64,000 bases of DNA from Paenibacillus sp. FSL H8-0548 (GTDB lineage Bacteria; Bacillota; Bacilli; Paenibacillales; Paenibacillaceae). Under the pieces are notes generated by a model that was not told where the DNA came from, did no database searches, and saw only the letters and a program-made list of their open reading frames with translations. The translations under genes were made by a program, and so were the position numbers. Shown here one piece after another: positions 16,693-25,157 of this stretch. The stretch's first letter is position 1. Every line of letters starts with the position of its first letter. The DNA lies in assembly GCF_038630985.1 (NCBI RefSeq), contig NZ_CP152049.1, positions 7,059,501 through 7,123,500 of the forward strand. The letters run 5' to 3'.

Positions 16693-17118
16693 TTAGTCCT
16701 CTACAATCTTGCTTAGCTTTTGTACAATTCCAACCCAGCCACCCGACATTCTATCACGAACCTCGTTATGCGATTGACCGAACTCTGTAACCTTATCCGC
16801 ATCCCAGCCAGCATGAATAAGCGTAAATTCGGTTTTACCGTCCATCTCGACTAGCTCGAACGTCAATGACCAATCTTTGCCCCATTCAAAAGCGAGACAG
16901 TTGGGCGGATCAAGCACGGTTACCTTGCAAGGAGAATTGCCGAAGGGTCCGGCTTCCAGATGAAATTCATAGCCCAGCTCCGGTTGAAAATTGTTAGGCA
17001 TGAACCATGCTGCAATGCCTTCAGCCGTCGCAACCGCAGCCCATACCTTCTGAATTGGCGCATTCAGCACCAGCGTTTGTCGAATATCGGGTAACGTATT
17101 TTGCGTATTATTATCCAT
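16693..17118 (-). CDS. SRPBCC (AHSA1/CalC-like) ligand-binding protein
   Basis: 141 aa beginning TLPDIRQTLVLNAPIQKVWAAVATAEGIAAWFMPN, the typical AHSA1/START-like opening, followed by alternating strands (YEFHLEAGPFGNSPCKV, CLAFEWGKDWSLTFEL, TEFTLIHAGW) and a C-terminal amphipathic helix. The fold is a hydrophobic-cavity helix-grip barrel with no obvious enzyme residues. First gene of a two-gene operon with the ArsR gene, so the two products probably respond to the same small hydrophobic ligand. SD GGAGG lies about 8 nt upstream of the ATG. Confidence 0.9.
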   Translation of the reverse strand: MDNNTQNTLPDIRQTLVLNAPIQKVWAAVATAEGIAAWFMPNNFQPELGYEFHLEAGPFGNSPCKVTVLDPPNCLAFEWGKDWSLTFELVEMDGKTEFTLIHAGWDADKVTEFGQSHNEVRDRMSGGWVGIVQKLSKIVED

Positions 17119-17165
17119 TTGATTGCCTCCACTAGGAATATCTAAATTATATTTTTCATAAACAT

Positions 17166-17220
17166 GAAACCTTTTGGTTTCGCATTATGATTATATGATA
17201 CCTTTTGGTTTCATGTCAAA
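17166..17220 (-). promoter_or_regulatory. Promoter with two ArsR-type operators
   Basis: On the minus strand TTGACA (17220-17215) and TATAAT (17195-17190) form the promoter, with 19-bp spacing (an overlapping TGACAT gives 17). GATACCTTTTGGTTTC (17197-17212) fills the spacer. A perfect palindrome GAAACCTTTTGGTTTC (17166-17181) lies just downstream of the -10. Binding at both sites would block RNA polymerase, as in ArsR autorepression. Confidence 0.75.
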
Positions 17221-17261
17221 TGAACATGCAAATGCCCAGCCCATTCCTATCACCTTATACT

Positions 17262-17603
17262 TTATACCCGTACGTCAAATAATCGATCAGAATTAGCTAC
17301 AGGACCAGTGGCCGCCTTCGTTGCGCTAGCACCTTCGTTTGCAGCTGTATTTGTATTAGCCGCAGGCTGAATAGCTTGATTAGCGCTTGCCTCCGCCTTC
17401 TGTTTAGCGATTTCTTGCTGAATTTGTTGAATCTGCTGCTGGATAACCTGTGCCTTCTTATCCTTCGCCGCTTGCTCATCATCGCTGTCATTTACTTTTT
17501 TGAGCTCCGATTGCAGACTCTGCAGCTGCTTCTCTAAGCTTGATGTGTCCACCGCTGGTGCGGAATACGATGCTTTGCTGCTTGATACCGATGATATGTT
17601 CAT
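17262..17603 (-). CDS. FlxA-like coiled-coil protein
   Basis: 113 aa. After a Ser-rich N-terminus (NISSVSSSKASYSAP) comes a heptad region of about residues 20-72, VDTSSLEKQLQSLQSELKKV and AQVIQQQIQQIQQEIAKQK, matching the FlxA-like family, then a disordered Ala/Asn/Thr-rich tail ending in SDRLFDVRV. No signal peptide. Members are common in Paenibacillus and often annotated only by the coiled coil; a role is not established. SD GGGGGAGG is 9 nt before the ATG. Monocistronic, with its own intergenic flanks. Confidence 0.75.
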   Translation of the reverse strand: MNISSVSSSKASYSAPAVDTSSLEKQLQSLQSELKKVNDSDDEQAAKDKKAQVIQQQIQQIQQEIAKQKAEASANQAIQPAANTNTAANEGASATKAATGPVANSDRLFDVRV

Positions 17604-17708
17604 TTTGTATATTCCTCCCCCAGGATGCTATAAGAATATAGCAAGCATACATCAGGAAAATGAACCCAATATGAACAAGCCTGAACATCTACACCGCGGA
17701 GCAGACCT

Positions 17709-18899
17709 CTAAAGCAGAGAAGCCACTTTTAGCGCTTCGGACCATTTGCCGCCCACCAGCTTGCCTCCGGAGAAGACAGCTTCCCTTAGTGGAGCAGCTG
17801 CAATCGCATGCTTCACATTGACTGCTGATACAAGCATAAAGCTTGCGGAATCGCCCACCTTCGGCGTTAGCGCGCCAGCAGATATAAGCGGATACGTCTG
17901 CATCAGCCCTTCATCAAGTATCCAGCCGAATTTCTCAGCCAGCTTCGCACCTCTCGCGAGCAAATCTCCATTTCCGAACGGACTCCAAGCATCAAGAATA
18001 TTATCAGAGCCAACATGCACACGCACGCCTTCGGCTACAAGCTGATCCACGCGCGGCATCGGTCTGTCGAGCGGGACACTTGTAATGATTGCTACGTTGT
18101 TGGCCTTTAGCTGCTGCGCAAGCTCTCTCGATTCTGCCTCCGAAACCTGTCCCAAGCAATACGCGTGGCTGACTGCTGTTCTGCCACCCTTGCCTGCCTC
18201 CAGCGTTAAATCAGCAAACCGGCTGATCGTATATAAACCCAAGTGACCCGGATCATGCAAATGAAGATCAACGCCTGCATTAAATTCAGCACTTAGCTCA
18301 AAAGTCGTCTCCAGACTCCGATCAACCTGTCGGTCTAGTCCCGCAGGATCGACACCGCCAACATATTCAGCGCCAGCGCGCAGCGCATCCTTCATGACAG
18401 GCAACGAATTCGAGCGAAGCAGCCCTTGCTGTGGAAATGCTACGATTTCAATTTCCATCACGCCTCGGTATTCCTCTCGCACCTCAAGCACCTGCTCCAC
18501 ATGTGAAATTCCGATTTGCGGGTCGACGTCAACATGCGTCCGAATCTTGGTCGTCCCATGGCTAAGCAGCAAATCAATCAGTCGGCGTGCGCGTTCAGCT
18601 ACCGTTGTTGGAAGTGATGCCAGCATAGACTTTTCAAATGCTAATTGCCCGGGCAATGTTACAAAAGGCTGAAGCGGCTTCCACGGCTCGCCCAAAAAAT
18701 GCTTGTCCAAATGAATATGCATATCAGTCGTTGCCGGTAAATACTGCAAGCCCTCTGCATCTCTAACGCCCGCTGCCGCTGCTCCTTCAGAAGCATGATT
18801 ACTAGGCGTAATATGTGAGATAATCCCCTTCTCTACGTCCAGCCTCAAATCATACAGACTTTCATTTATGCGAATACGATTGATTTGTGTTATCTCCAT
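17709..18899 (-). CDS. Cytosine-deaminase-like amidohydrolase 1
   Basis: 396 aa, last gene of the Liv operon. Start at ATG 18899 because AAAGGGTG lies 6 nt upstream; a GTG at 18908 has no room for an SD. It is a CodA-type metal-dependent hydrolase: HIHLDK (H61, H63), AFPQQG (Gln as in CodA Q156), H215 in LHLHDPGH, H245 in VSHAYCLG and D299 in GSDNILDAW. Compared with E. coli CodA (from memory), the metal ligands are kept. However, catalytic Glu217 aligns with Gly218, and the substrate-contacting Asp314 aligns with Asn300. Cytosine deamination is therefore doubtful; the substrate is probably another N-heterocycle or cyclic amide brought in by the neighbouring importer. Confidence 0.8.
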   Translation of the reverse strand: MEITQINRIRINESLYDLRLDVEKGIISHITPSNHASEGAAAAGVRDAEGLQYLPATTDMHIHLDKHFLGEPWKPLQPFVTLPGQLAFEKSMLASLPTTVAERARRLIDLLLSHGTTKIRTHVDVDPQIGISHVEQVLEVREEYRGVMEIEIVAFPQQGLLRSNSLPVMKDALRAGAEYVGGVDPAGLDRQVDRSLETTFELSAEFNAGVDLHLHDPGHLGLYTISRFADLTLEAGKGGRTAVSHAYCLGQVSEAESRELAQQLKANNVAIITSVPLDRPMPRVDQLVAEGVRVHVGSDNILDAWSPFGNGDLLARGAKLAEKFGWILDEGLMQTYPLISAGALTPKVGDSASFMLVSAVNVKHAIAAAPLREAVFSGGKLVGGKWSEALKVASLL

Positions 18900-18927
18900 G
18901 TCTGTCACCCTTTACTTGATCGTTTAG

Positions 18928-19644
18928 TTAGTGTGCGCCCAAATATGCTTTGATCATTCGATCATCATTCAGCAGTGCAGACGATGCACCCTGCAATGCT
19001 ATGCTGCCATTATCTATGACATAACCATACTTCGCAATCGACAGCGCCTTATGCGCCATTTGCTCTATAAGCAAAATCGCAGTACCGTCCTGTGCAAGTT
19101 CACTAATTATAGCAAAAATTTCGTTCACGATAATCGGCGCTAGCCCTAGTGACGGCTCATCAAGCAAAAGCAGCTTCGGCTTGCTGATCATAGCCCGTGA
19201 GAGAACGAGCATTTGCTGCTCGCCTCCGCTAAGTGTGAAAGCAAGCTGATTGCGCCGCTCATGCAGGCGGGGAAACCGCTCGAATATTAATGCTAACTCC
19301 TCGTCGAACTGCTGCTTTGATACCGAGCCGATCTTTCTCTTGAGTCCCATGCGCAAGTTCTCAATGACCGATAATGTTCCGAATACTTCGCGCCCTTCCG
19401 GCACAAGAGAAACACCAAGATTTGATGTCTTGTTCGCAGATAAATAGGTAATCGGTTTCCCCTCCAGCTCAATTACCCCTGCGTTCGGGCGAACAAGACC
19501 GAGCACCGATTGCAGCAGCGTCGTTTTGCCTGCTCCGTTCGATCCGATAACTGCGATGATCTCGCCCTTGCCAAGCTCCATATCGATGCCCTTCAAAGCA
19601 TGAATGGCGCCATATTTTACTTCCAGTCCCTTAATGTTCAGCAC
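18928..19644 (-). CDS. livF: Liv-type ABC transporter ATPase, LivF subunit
   Basis: 238 aa from GTG 19644 (SD GAGGTGG), overlapping the end of the upstream fusion gene. The longer reading with extra N-terminal residues is rejected. Walker A GSNGAGKTT, Q-loop region, signature LSGGEQQMLVLSRAM, Walker B LLLLDEPSLGLAP and switch His in LLIEQMAH-type context are all present. LivF is one of the two cytoplasmic ATPases of branched-chain-amino-acid-type importers, a family that also carries amides, urea and heterocycles. The operon context argues for a nucleobase-like substrate rather than leucine. Confidence 0.93.
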   Translation of the reverse strand: MLNIKGLEVKYGAIHALKGIDMELGKGEIIAVIGSNGAGKTTLLQSVLGLVRPNAGVIELEGKPITYLSANKTSNLGVSLVPEGREVFGTLSVIENLRMGLKRKIGSVSKQQFDEELALIFERFPRLHERRNQLAFTLSGGEQQMLVLSRAMISKPKLLLLDEPSLGLAPIIVNEIFAIISELAQDGTAILLIEQMAHKALSIAKYGYVIDNGSIALQGASSALLNDDRMIKAYLGAH

Positions 19645-21457
19645 TAGCCGCCACCTCTTCTCCGCCAAGGTAAGCCTGAATGACACGAGGATCGCTCAGC
19701 ATTCGCTCTGGACTGCCCGTTCCGATAACTCTGCCGAAATCCAGCACCGTCACCGTATCGGATACACGCTGCACGAAATCCATATGGTGTTCGATCAATA
19801 TGACAGTCAAGCCATACATGACAAGCTTACGCAGAAGCTCCTCGAGCTGCTCAATCTCGGCAGTTGTCATGCCTGCCGCCGGCTCATCAAGCAGGAGCAG
19901 GCTTGGCGTCGTAGCCAATGCGCGGGAAATCTCCACCATCCGTTGATGTCCATAGGGCAGCTGGCTTGCAGGCATATCCCGATCCCCTTCGTATCCGATG
20001 AGATCCAGCAGCGCATGTGCTCGCTCCTCCATACGCCGCTCCGCACGAAGCTGCTTTTTCGTTCGCAGCAAGGAGGCTCCGAGCCCGGTGCGCTCCTTCT
20101 TCGTCATACCGGTCATGACATTCTCAAGCACTGACAGCTCCTTGAACAACCTAGAATGCTGGAACGTCCTAGCAATACCAAGCTGAGCCACAGCAGACAA
20201 CGAACGCGGTACGAGCGTCTTTCCGTGCAGTGCAAAATTGCCTTGCTCAGAGCTATACAAGCCGGAAATGACGTTTAGCAGCGTTGTTTTGCCAGCTCCG
20301 TTAGGACCTACCAGCGAGTGAATCGTACCGGAGACTACCGAAAAGCTTACATCCTTCAAAGCATGCAGTCCGCCAAAATATTTATTAATGCCTTCAAGCA
20401 CAAGCAGCGGCTTATCATTCTCTTGCGATGAGGCGGCAAACAAAACACTTTCATCCACGGCCCCATATGACGAACTCTTTTCTTTCGGCACAAAACGGCT
20501 TAGCCGCGGCGAAAGCCAGCTTGCTGCTGTACCGACAATACCTTTCGGCAGGAAAAACAGCACCGCAAACATAATGCTCCCGTAAAGAGCCATCCGCAGC
20601 TTTTCCATATCAAGTACTTCCGGCAGAAACACGATAATAGCAGCTCCGATGACCGGACCCAGCACTCTGCCCGCCCCACCTAAAATAACGATCAATACCA
20701 GCTGGACCGAAGTCTGAAAATTGTACGTATCCGGGCTGATAAAGCTGTTCGTATGCGCATAGATCGCACCCGACAACCCCGCTAGCACAGAACTAATTGC
20801 AAATCCTGCATATTGCACCGTAAACTTGCGAATACCAAGTGATGCCGCCGCGATTTCATTCTCCTTCGTCGCAATCATTGCCCTGCCCCAAGAGGAGCGG
20901 CGCAAGTTGCGAGCTAGCAGCAGTGCAATCACTGCGATGGCCAATACGAGTATATACATACTCTTTAAATCAAACGTATAACCGGCAGCCTGCGGCTTTG
21001 CAATGCCCGAAATGCCAAGCGGACCGCCAGAGAAGCCATCCCACCGAATAAGCACTTCGTGAATAACGACGCCGAAGGCGATTGTAATCATAGATAAGTA
21101 GACGCCGCCCGCCCGAATGGTTGGAATGGCGATCAGGCTCCCGATAATCAAGGAAACCAGCATGCCGATCATTGCCACTGTCCAGAACGAGAGTCCGTAC
21201 TGGGTGCTGAGGAAGGAGGACATATAAGCACCGATTGCCATTAGGCCTGCGTGCCCGATGGAAACGATGCCGCAGTAGCCGATTAATATGTTCATCCCTG
21301 TGCACGTAATGACAAAGGTTCCGATCATAAACAATAGATTCAAATAATACGTGTCAACCAGCCAAGGCCCGGCAGCAAGCAGCCCCACGGCGGCAACACC
21401 TGCAATCCAAGCGGCTGCCGTGCGGTAGCCGAAGCTTCGTTCGATAAGTTGATTCAT
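19631..21457 (-). CDS. Fused Liv permease-ATPase (LivM-LivG)
   Basis: 608 aa. Residues about 1-320 are a LivM permease with nine to ten hydrophobic segments and family sequence GMNILIGYCGIVSIGHAGLMAIGAY, FSGGPLGISGI and VILGGAGRVLGPVIGA. After a short hydrophilic linker (RLSRFVPKEKSSSYGAVDES), residues about 350-608 are a LivG ATPase: Walker A GPNGAGKTT, the LivG-type signature LPYGHQRMVEISRAL, Walker B LLLLDEPAAGM and IEHHMDFV. One continuous frame with no internal start signal shows a genuine fusion. SD AGGGGG is 7 nt before ATG 21457. LivF and the fused LivG would form the ATPase pair. Confidence 0.93.
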   Translation of the reverse strand: MNQLIERSFGYRTAAAWIAGVAAVGLLAAGPWLVDTYYLNLLFMIGTFVITCTGMNILIGYCGIVSIGHAGLMAIGAYMSSFLSTQYGLSFWTVAMIGMLVSLIIGSLIAIPTIRAGGVYLSMITIAFGVVIHEVLIRWDGFSGGPLGISGIAKPQAAGYTFDLKSMYILVLAIAVIALLLARNLRRSSWGRAMIATKENEIAAASLGIRKFTVQYAGFAISSVLAGLSGAIYAHTNSFISPDTYNFQTSVQLVLIVILGGAGRVLGPVIGAAIIVFLPEVLDMEKLRMALYGSIMFAVLFFLPKGIVGTAASWLSPRLSRFVPKEKSSSYGAVDESVLFAASSQENDKPLLVLEGINKYFGGLHALKDVSFSVVSGTIHSLVGPNGAGKTTLLNVISGLYSSEQGNFALHGKTLVPRSLSAVAQLGIARTFQHSRLFKELSVLENVMTGMTKKERTGLGASLLRTKKQLRAERRMEERAHALLDLIGYEGDRDMPASQLPYGHQRMVEISRALATTPSLLLLDEPAAGMTTAEIEQLEELLRKLVMYGLTVILIEHHMDFVQRVSDTVTVLDFGRVIGTGSPERMLSDPRVIQAYLGGEEVAASAEH

Positions 21458-21483
21458 GTGCGCGCCCCCTGACGTTTGCGATA

Positions 21484-22365
21484 TTACACTTTCACTATCG
21501 TTTTGCGTGCATTAAAGAGGCCCATCGGCTTCCAATACAGCACGAGAATAACTAAACCGTAGACAAACATCTCTCTAAAAGCTGTTGAAATGTACTGTCC
21601 TATAATGGCCTCAGATATACCTAGAATCAGACCGGCGGCAACGATTCCTTTCGGATTGTTAACTCCAGCGAGTATGGCGACTGAAATTGCCTTAAGTCCG
21701 AGCGGTAGACCGATATCGACAGAAACTGCATAATTGGTAGACATTAGGGCTCCGCCAATGCCCGCAAGCAAACCACTCAATACATAAGCAACTGCAACGA
21801 TCTTATTGCTGCTAATTCCCATAATTTCAACCGCTGTCCGATTGTCGGCAGTTGCTCGAAGCCATAAACCCCAATGCGATTTTTTGTAAAATAAAACTAA
21901 CAGAATCAGAAGAATGCCTACGACCGGCAGGAAAATAAATTCCTTCCAATAGATCCCTGCCCCAAATATGCGAAGCATTTCGTCGCCAACCGGAGAAGGC
22001 GTAACACCCTCATCCGGCCCGTTAATATAGAGGGCGACATCTTGGATAATAATACCTACCGCTATCGTGCTGAGCACCCACTCGATCGAATTTGCTCCCT
22101 TATCGAACTTACGAATTGCAAGTCTCTCTATGCCCAGATTGAGCAGCCCAACAATTAACGCAGCAAGCGCAAATGAAGCGAGAAAGGGCAGATGCCCGAG
22201 CTCGGAGAATCCGAACATAAGCACCCCGCCAAGCATGACCAGCTGTCCCTGCGACATATTTAGCGTTCCGTTCACGACGAACGTTAAGCTGTAGCCAAGC
22301 GCAATCAAGGCATATAGACATCCGACAGAGAGCCCGCTAATGACGAGCTGAAGTATAAGCGACAT
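21484..22365 (-). CDS. livH: Liv-type permease, LivH subunit
   Basis: 293 aa from ATG 22365. An ATG at 22371 directly abuts the SD AAAGAGGG, and longer readings have no SD. About eight hydrophobic segments with LivH sequences SGLSVGCLYALIALGYSLTF, NGTLNMSQGQLVMLGG and SGLLAGIGGALMS. It pairs with the LivM half of the next gene to form the membrane channel. Located between the binding protein (29 bp upstream) and the permease-ATPase fusion (27 bp downstream), all on one transcript. Confidence 0.93.
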   Translation of the reverse strand: MSLILQLVISGLSVGCLYALIALGYSLTFVVNGTLNMSQGQLVMLGGVLMFGFSELGHLPFLASFALAALIVGLLNLGIERLAIRKFDKGANSIEWVLSTIAVGIIIQDVALYINGPDEGVTPSPVGDEMLRIFGAGIYWKEFIFLPVVGILLILLVLFYKKSHWGLWLRATADNRTAVEIMGISSNKIVAVAYVLSGLLAGIGGALMSTNYAVSVDIGLPLGLKAISVAILAGVNNPKGIVAAGLILGISEAIIGQYISTAFREMFVYGLVILVLYWKPMGLFNARKTIVKV

Positions 22366-22393
22366 GTCCATCCCTCTTTCTTTGTGTAATGAC

Positions 22394-23632
22394 CTATTGC
22401 TTGTCGGAAATAACCAGCTTGCCGTCCTTCCATACACACATCAAGTACGAATTTACATCGACCGCGTCATGGTTCTCAGCCGTGAACATTTGGTCCCAAT
22501 CCTTGATCACGCCGCTATACGATCCAAGCCCAGTCTCGAGCGTATCTTTGATCGCTTCGCGGTCCTTTGCCAAATCACCGGTCAAGCCCGCTTTCTCGAT
22601 CGCTTGAAAAATCACCATTGCTCCGTCATAGCCTTGTGCCGCAGAAGCGAAGGTGGTTGGGATATGGCCAAATTTGGCCGTGAAGTCCTCCAAAAATACC
22701 TTTGCAGTCTCACGCGTTTGATCTACGTTGAAGTTTGCTGTCTGAATCGCGTACGTGCCATTCGCCAGCTCCTTGCCGACCTCTTGCACACCCTTGTTCG
22801 CCATGCCATTCTCGCCTACAATCGGCACCTTCCAGCCAAGCTTATCCATCGCCTGCAGCACATAGCCATTAGCTGCGCCTTGGCCGAACAAATAAATAAC
22901 CTCTGCCCCAGCTTCCTTCGCACGGTTGACCTGTGCCGTCATATCCTTATCCTTCGCATTGTCAAAGGACTCAACCGCTACCGGCTTCAAGCCTTCTGAT
23001 TCAAGCACCTTCGTCATTGCTGCTGCTGCGCCCTTGCCATAGCCGCCATTCTCGTGCAGAACCGCAATATTTGTCGTATTAAAGTGCTCCTTAATAAACT
23101 TAAGCGCATATTGTGCCGTAATATTCGCATTCATCCGCACGCCGAACGTCCAGGGCATACCCGTTTCTACAGATGCCGGCACGTTAGAGGTAGCGACCAT
23201 GAACGGAAACTTTTCTTCCATAATAATAGGCGACTGAGCCAGCATAACCGTGCTGTGGAAACCGCCTATTGCAGCTAATACCTTCTCCTTTTGGCTAAAG
23301 TCACGGATAATGCTAATGCCTCGCGTCGGATTTTGCTCGGTATCACGCACAACCAGCTCAATCAAGCGACCATCTATGCCGCCTTTGGCATTCACTTGAT
23401 CAACCGCTACTTGAACACCTTGGTACAGATTAATCGAGTTCATCGCGTTATCGCCCGTCGCTTCTGTTGACATACCGATTAGAATTGGCTGCTTACTTCC
23501 CGCTCCATTACTCGCTGCGGGTGCATTTACTCCCTTTGACTCCTTATCGCCGCCTCCACATGCGGCCAGCACCCACATCATGACTACAACCAATAAACCC
23601 AATGTCATTTTTTTGCTAGATAGCTTCCTCAT
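22394..23632 (-). CDS. Liv-type substrate-binding lipoprotein
   Basis: 412 aa from ATG 23632 (SD AGAGGAG). Lipid-anchored: basic start, hydrophobic core and lipobox VLAACGGG. The mature part is a type I periplasmic-binding fold of the LivJ/LivK class: PILIGMSTEATGDNAMNSINLYQGVQVAVDQ, GIDGRLIELVVRDTEQNPTRG, AIGGFHSTVMLAQSPIIMEEK, TTNIAVLHENGGYGKGAAA. In a monoderm it is tethered to the outer membrane face and delivers substrate to LivH/LivM. The binding pocket cannot be predicted from sequence alone; its neighbours are amidohydrolases, not amino-acid enzymes. Confidence 0.93.
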   Translation of the reverse strand: MRKLSSKKMTLGLLVVVMMWVLAACGGGDKESKGVNAPAASNGAGSKQPILIGMSTEATGDNAMNSINLYQGVQVAVDQVNAKGGIDGRLIELVVRDTEQNPTRGISIIRDFSQKEKVLAAIGGFHSTVMLAQSPIIMEEKFPFMVATSNVPASVETGMPWTFGVRMNANITAQYALKFIKEHFNTTNIAVLHENGGYGKGAAAAMTKVLESEGLKPVAVESFDNAKDKDMTAQVNRAKEAGAEVIYLFGQGAANGYVLQAMDKLGWKVPIVGENGMANKGVQEVGKELANGTYAIQTANFNVDQTRETAKVFLEDFTAKFGHIPTTFASAAQGYDGAMVIFQAIEKAGLTGDLAKDREAIKDTLETGLGSYSGVIKDWDQMFTAENHDAVDVNSYLMCVWKDGKLVISDKQ

Positions 23633-23662
23633 CCGAATACCCACTCCTCTATATCGTTTTAA

Positions 23663-24901
23663 TTAAAGCCTATTTAAAAGAATTGCAACCTGCGTTTCCG
23701 CTACCTTAATACCGCGTTTCCATACTGTTCTTTGCTCTGGCTTATCAAGCAAAATATCACGTTCGGTCGGTACTGAAAAAAGCACCATATCCGCCTCTGC
23801 TCCTAATCGCAGTCCATAATTTTTCAGGCCAAGCGCCTGTGCCGCCCCTTCCGTCAGCATCCGAATCAATTGACGAGCTTCACTGTCTCCACCCATATAG
23901 GCGGTAACTGCAACCAGCCATGCCGTTTCGAGTGGATCCGCCTTGCCGAACGGCGTAAATGGGTTTCGTACGTTATTGACGCCTATGACGACATTGACAC
24001 CCTTCTCAAGCAACATGACAATTGGAGTCAATCCACGCCGCTTTCTCTCCATATCAGCCCTGCCGTTAATAAACAAATCGGTAGCTGGCAAGCTCATGAT
24101 GTGAAGATTAGCCTCCTGAATACGTTCAGCGACGGCCTCCGCTCTCCCGTGCTCAAGAGAGCCTAAAGAGGTCACATGCCCAGCAGAGACCAGTCCCTCC
24201 ATACCTGCTGCAATCGTTCTTTCTGCAATATCGACAATGGCAAGATGCTCGGGATTATCAGAGAAATCAGTATGAATATCAATCGATTTTCCATATTTCT
24301 CTGCCAAATTAAACACAAATTGCAAATGGGCCTGCAGGTCAGTATCTTGATACGTAATGCCGCCCACCACATCCCCTCCAAGCCGCATGGCTTCTTCCAT
24401 AAGTTCTGCCGTTCCAGCATTTTTGAAAATACCTTCTTGCGGAAAAACAACAATTTGCAAATCAAGCGCATGACTCACTAGCTGCTTCAGCTCCAGTGCT
24501 GATTCGAACGCGCTAAGTCCTAGAATCGGATCAACCTCTGCGTGACAGCGCATATGTGTAACACCACTGCGAACTGCCTCGCGAATGACAGCCAGTGATC
24601 GCTGCTTCATGTCCTCCCTCGTAAAGCCGTGCTTCATCGCTGCTGTCATTCGAATGGCATCCTGCAAGGATGCTGCCTCCTGTTCCATTTGCGAGAGCAA
24701 GTGCGCCTTCTCAAGATGAACATGGGGCTCTACTAGGCCAGGGAGCAGCATGCCTCCCATACCATCCTCAATGCTTAACGCATCCGGCTTATATTCACGT
24801 TCACTCGGTGCTAAATAATCGATTATGCCATTTCGCACACCAATATCCATTACTGCTGATGCGTTTTGTAGTCGTACCTGTGTAAGCAGTAAATCAAGCA
24901 T
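23663..24901 (-). CDS. Cytosine-deaminase-like amidohydrolase 2 (divergent active site)
   Basis: 412 aa from ATG 24901 (SD AGAGGTG), first gene of the operon. It is clearly homologous to E. coli CodA along its length: EPHVHLEK (H60, H62), VFPQEGIF, H210 in SIDIHTDF, H242 in VSAGHVTSLGS and KRRGLTPIVMLLEKGVNVVIG. Against CodA (recalled sequence), Glu217 aligns with Phe213, metal ligand Asp313 with Asn309, Asp314 with Asn310 and Trp319 with Phe315 (GVNNVRNPFTPFG). So it lacks the acid/base and one metal ligand of CodA. It may use another metal geometry and substrate, or may have lost hydrolysis. No signal peptide. Confidence 0.82.
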   Translation of the reverse strand: MLDLLLTQVRLQNASAVMDIGVRNGIIDYLAPSEREYKPDALSIEDGMGGMLLPGLVEPHVHLEKAHLLSQMEQEAASLQDAIRMTAAMKHGFTREDMKQRSLAVIREAVRSGVTHMRCHAEVDPILGLSAFESALELKQLVSHALDLQIVVFPQEGIFKNAGTAELMEEAMRLGGDVVGGITYQDTDLQAHLQFVFNLAEKYGKSIDIHTDFSDNPEHLAIVDIAERTIAAGMEGLVSAGHVTSLGSLEHGRAEAVAERIQEANLHIMSLPATDLFINGRADMERKRRGLTPIVMLLEKGVNVVIGVNNVRNPFTPFGKADPLETAWLVAVTAYMGGDSEARQLIRMLTEGAAQALGLKNYGLRLGAEADMVLFSVPTERDILLDKPEQRTVWKRGIKVAETQVAILLNRL

Positions 24902-24979
24902 TCCACTCACCTCTAACTTACGCAATTTTTTAAAAATTTGAGGATGTGAAGCATCGCCTTTCCCACCCTCGAACGTGTC

Positions 24980-25075
24980 ATGTTATCTAACATTAATTAA
25001 CTTAGAAAGAGCATAACTTTTTGCTGATCCGCTGTCATTGTACGTTAAATCTAAATGTTTCATTAACATTTAGAT
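24980..25075. promoter_or_regulatory. Divergent control region with two related palindromes
   Basis: Between the Liv operon (-) and the PucR gene (+). ATGTTATCTAACAT (24980-24993) is a palindrome. Arms ATCTAAATGTT and AACATTTAGAT (25049-25059 and 25065-25075) form a perfect 11-bp inverted repeat with a 5-bp spacer. Both share ATGTT-n4/5-AACAT, and their centres are about 76 bp apart. They are good candidates for PucR-regulator binding and looping. Confidence 0.6.
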
Positions 25076-25157
25076 CATTCGTCCAGCATACTCTTTACAA
25101 CTACTTGAATTGATGTTAGTTTTTATATCATCACCATTGACGAGAGGATGGACGAAA

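Noticed and set aside
22364..22999. Plus-strand 211-aa open frame
   Set aside because: Antisense to the Liv binding protein; no SD or recognisable family.
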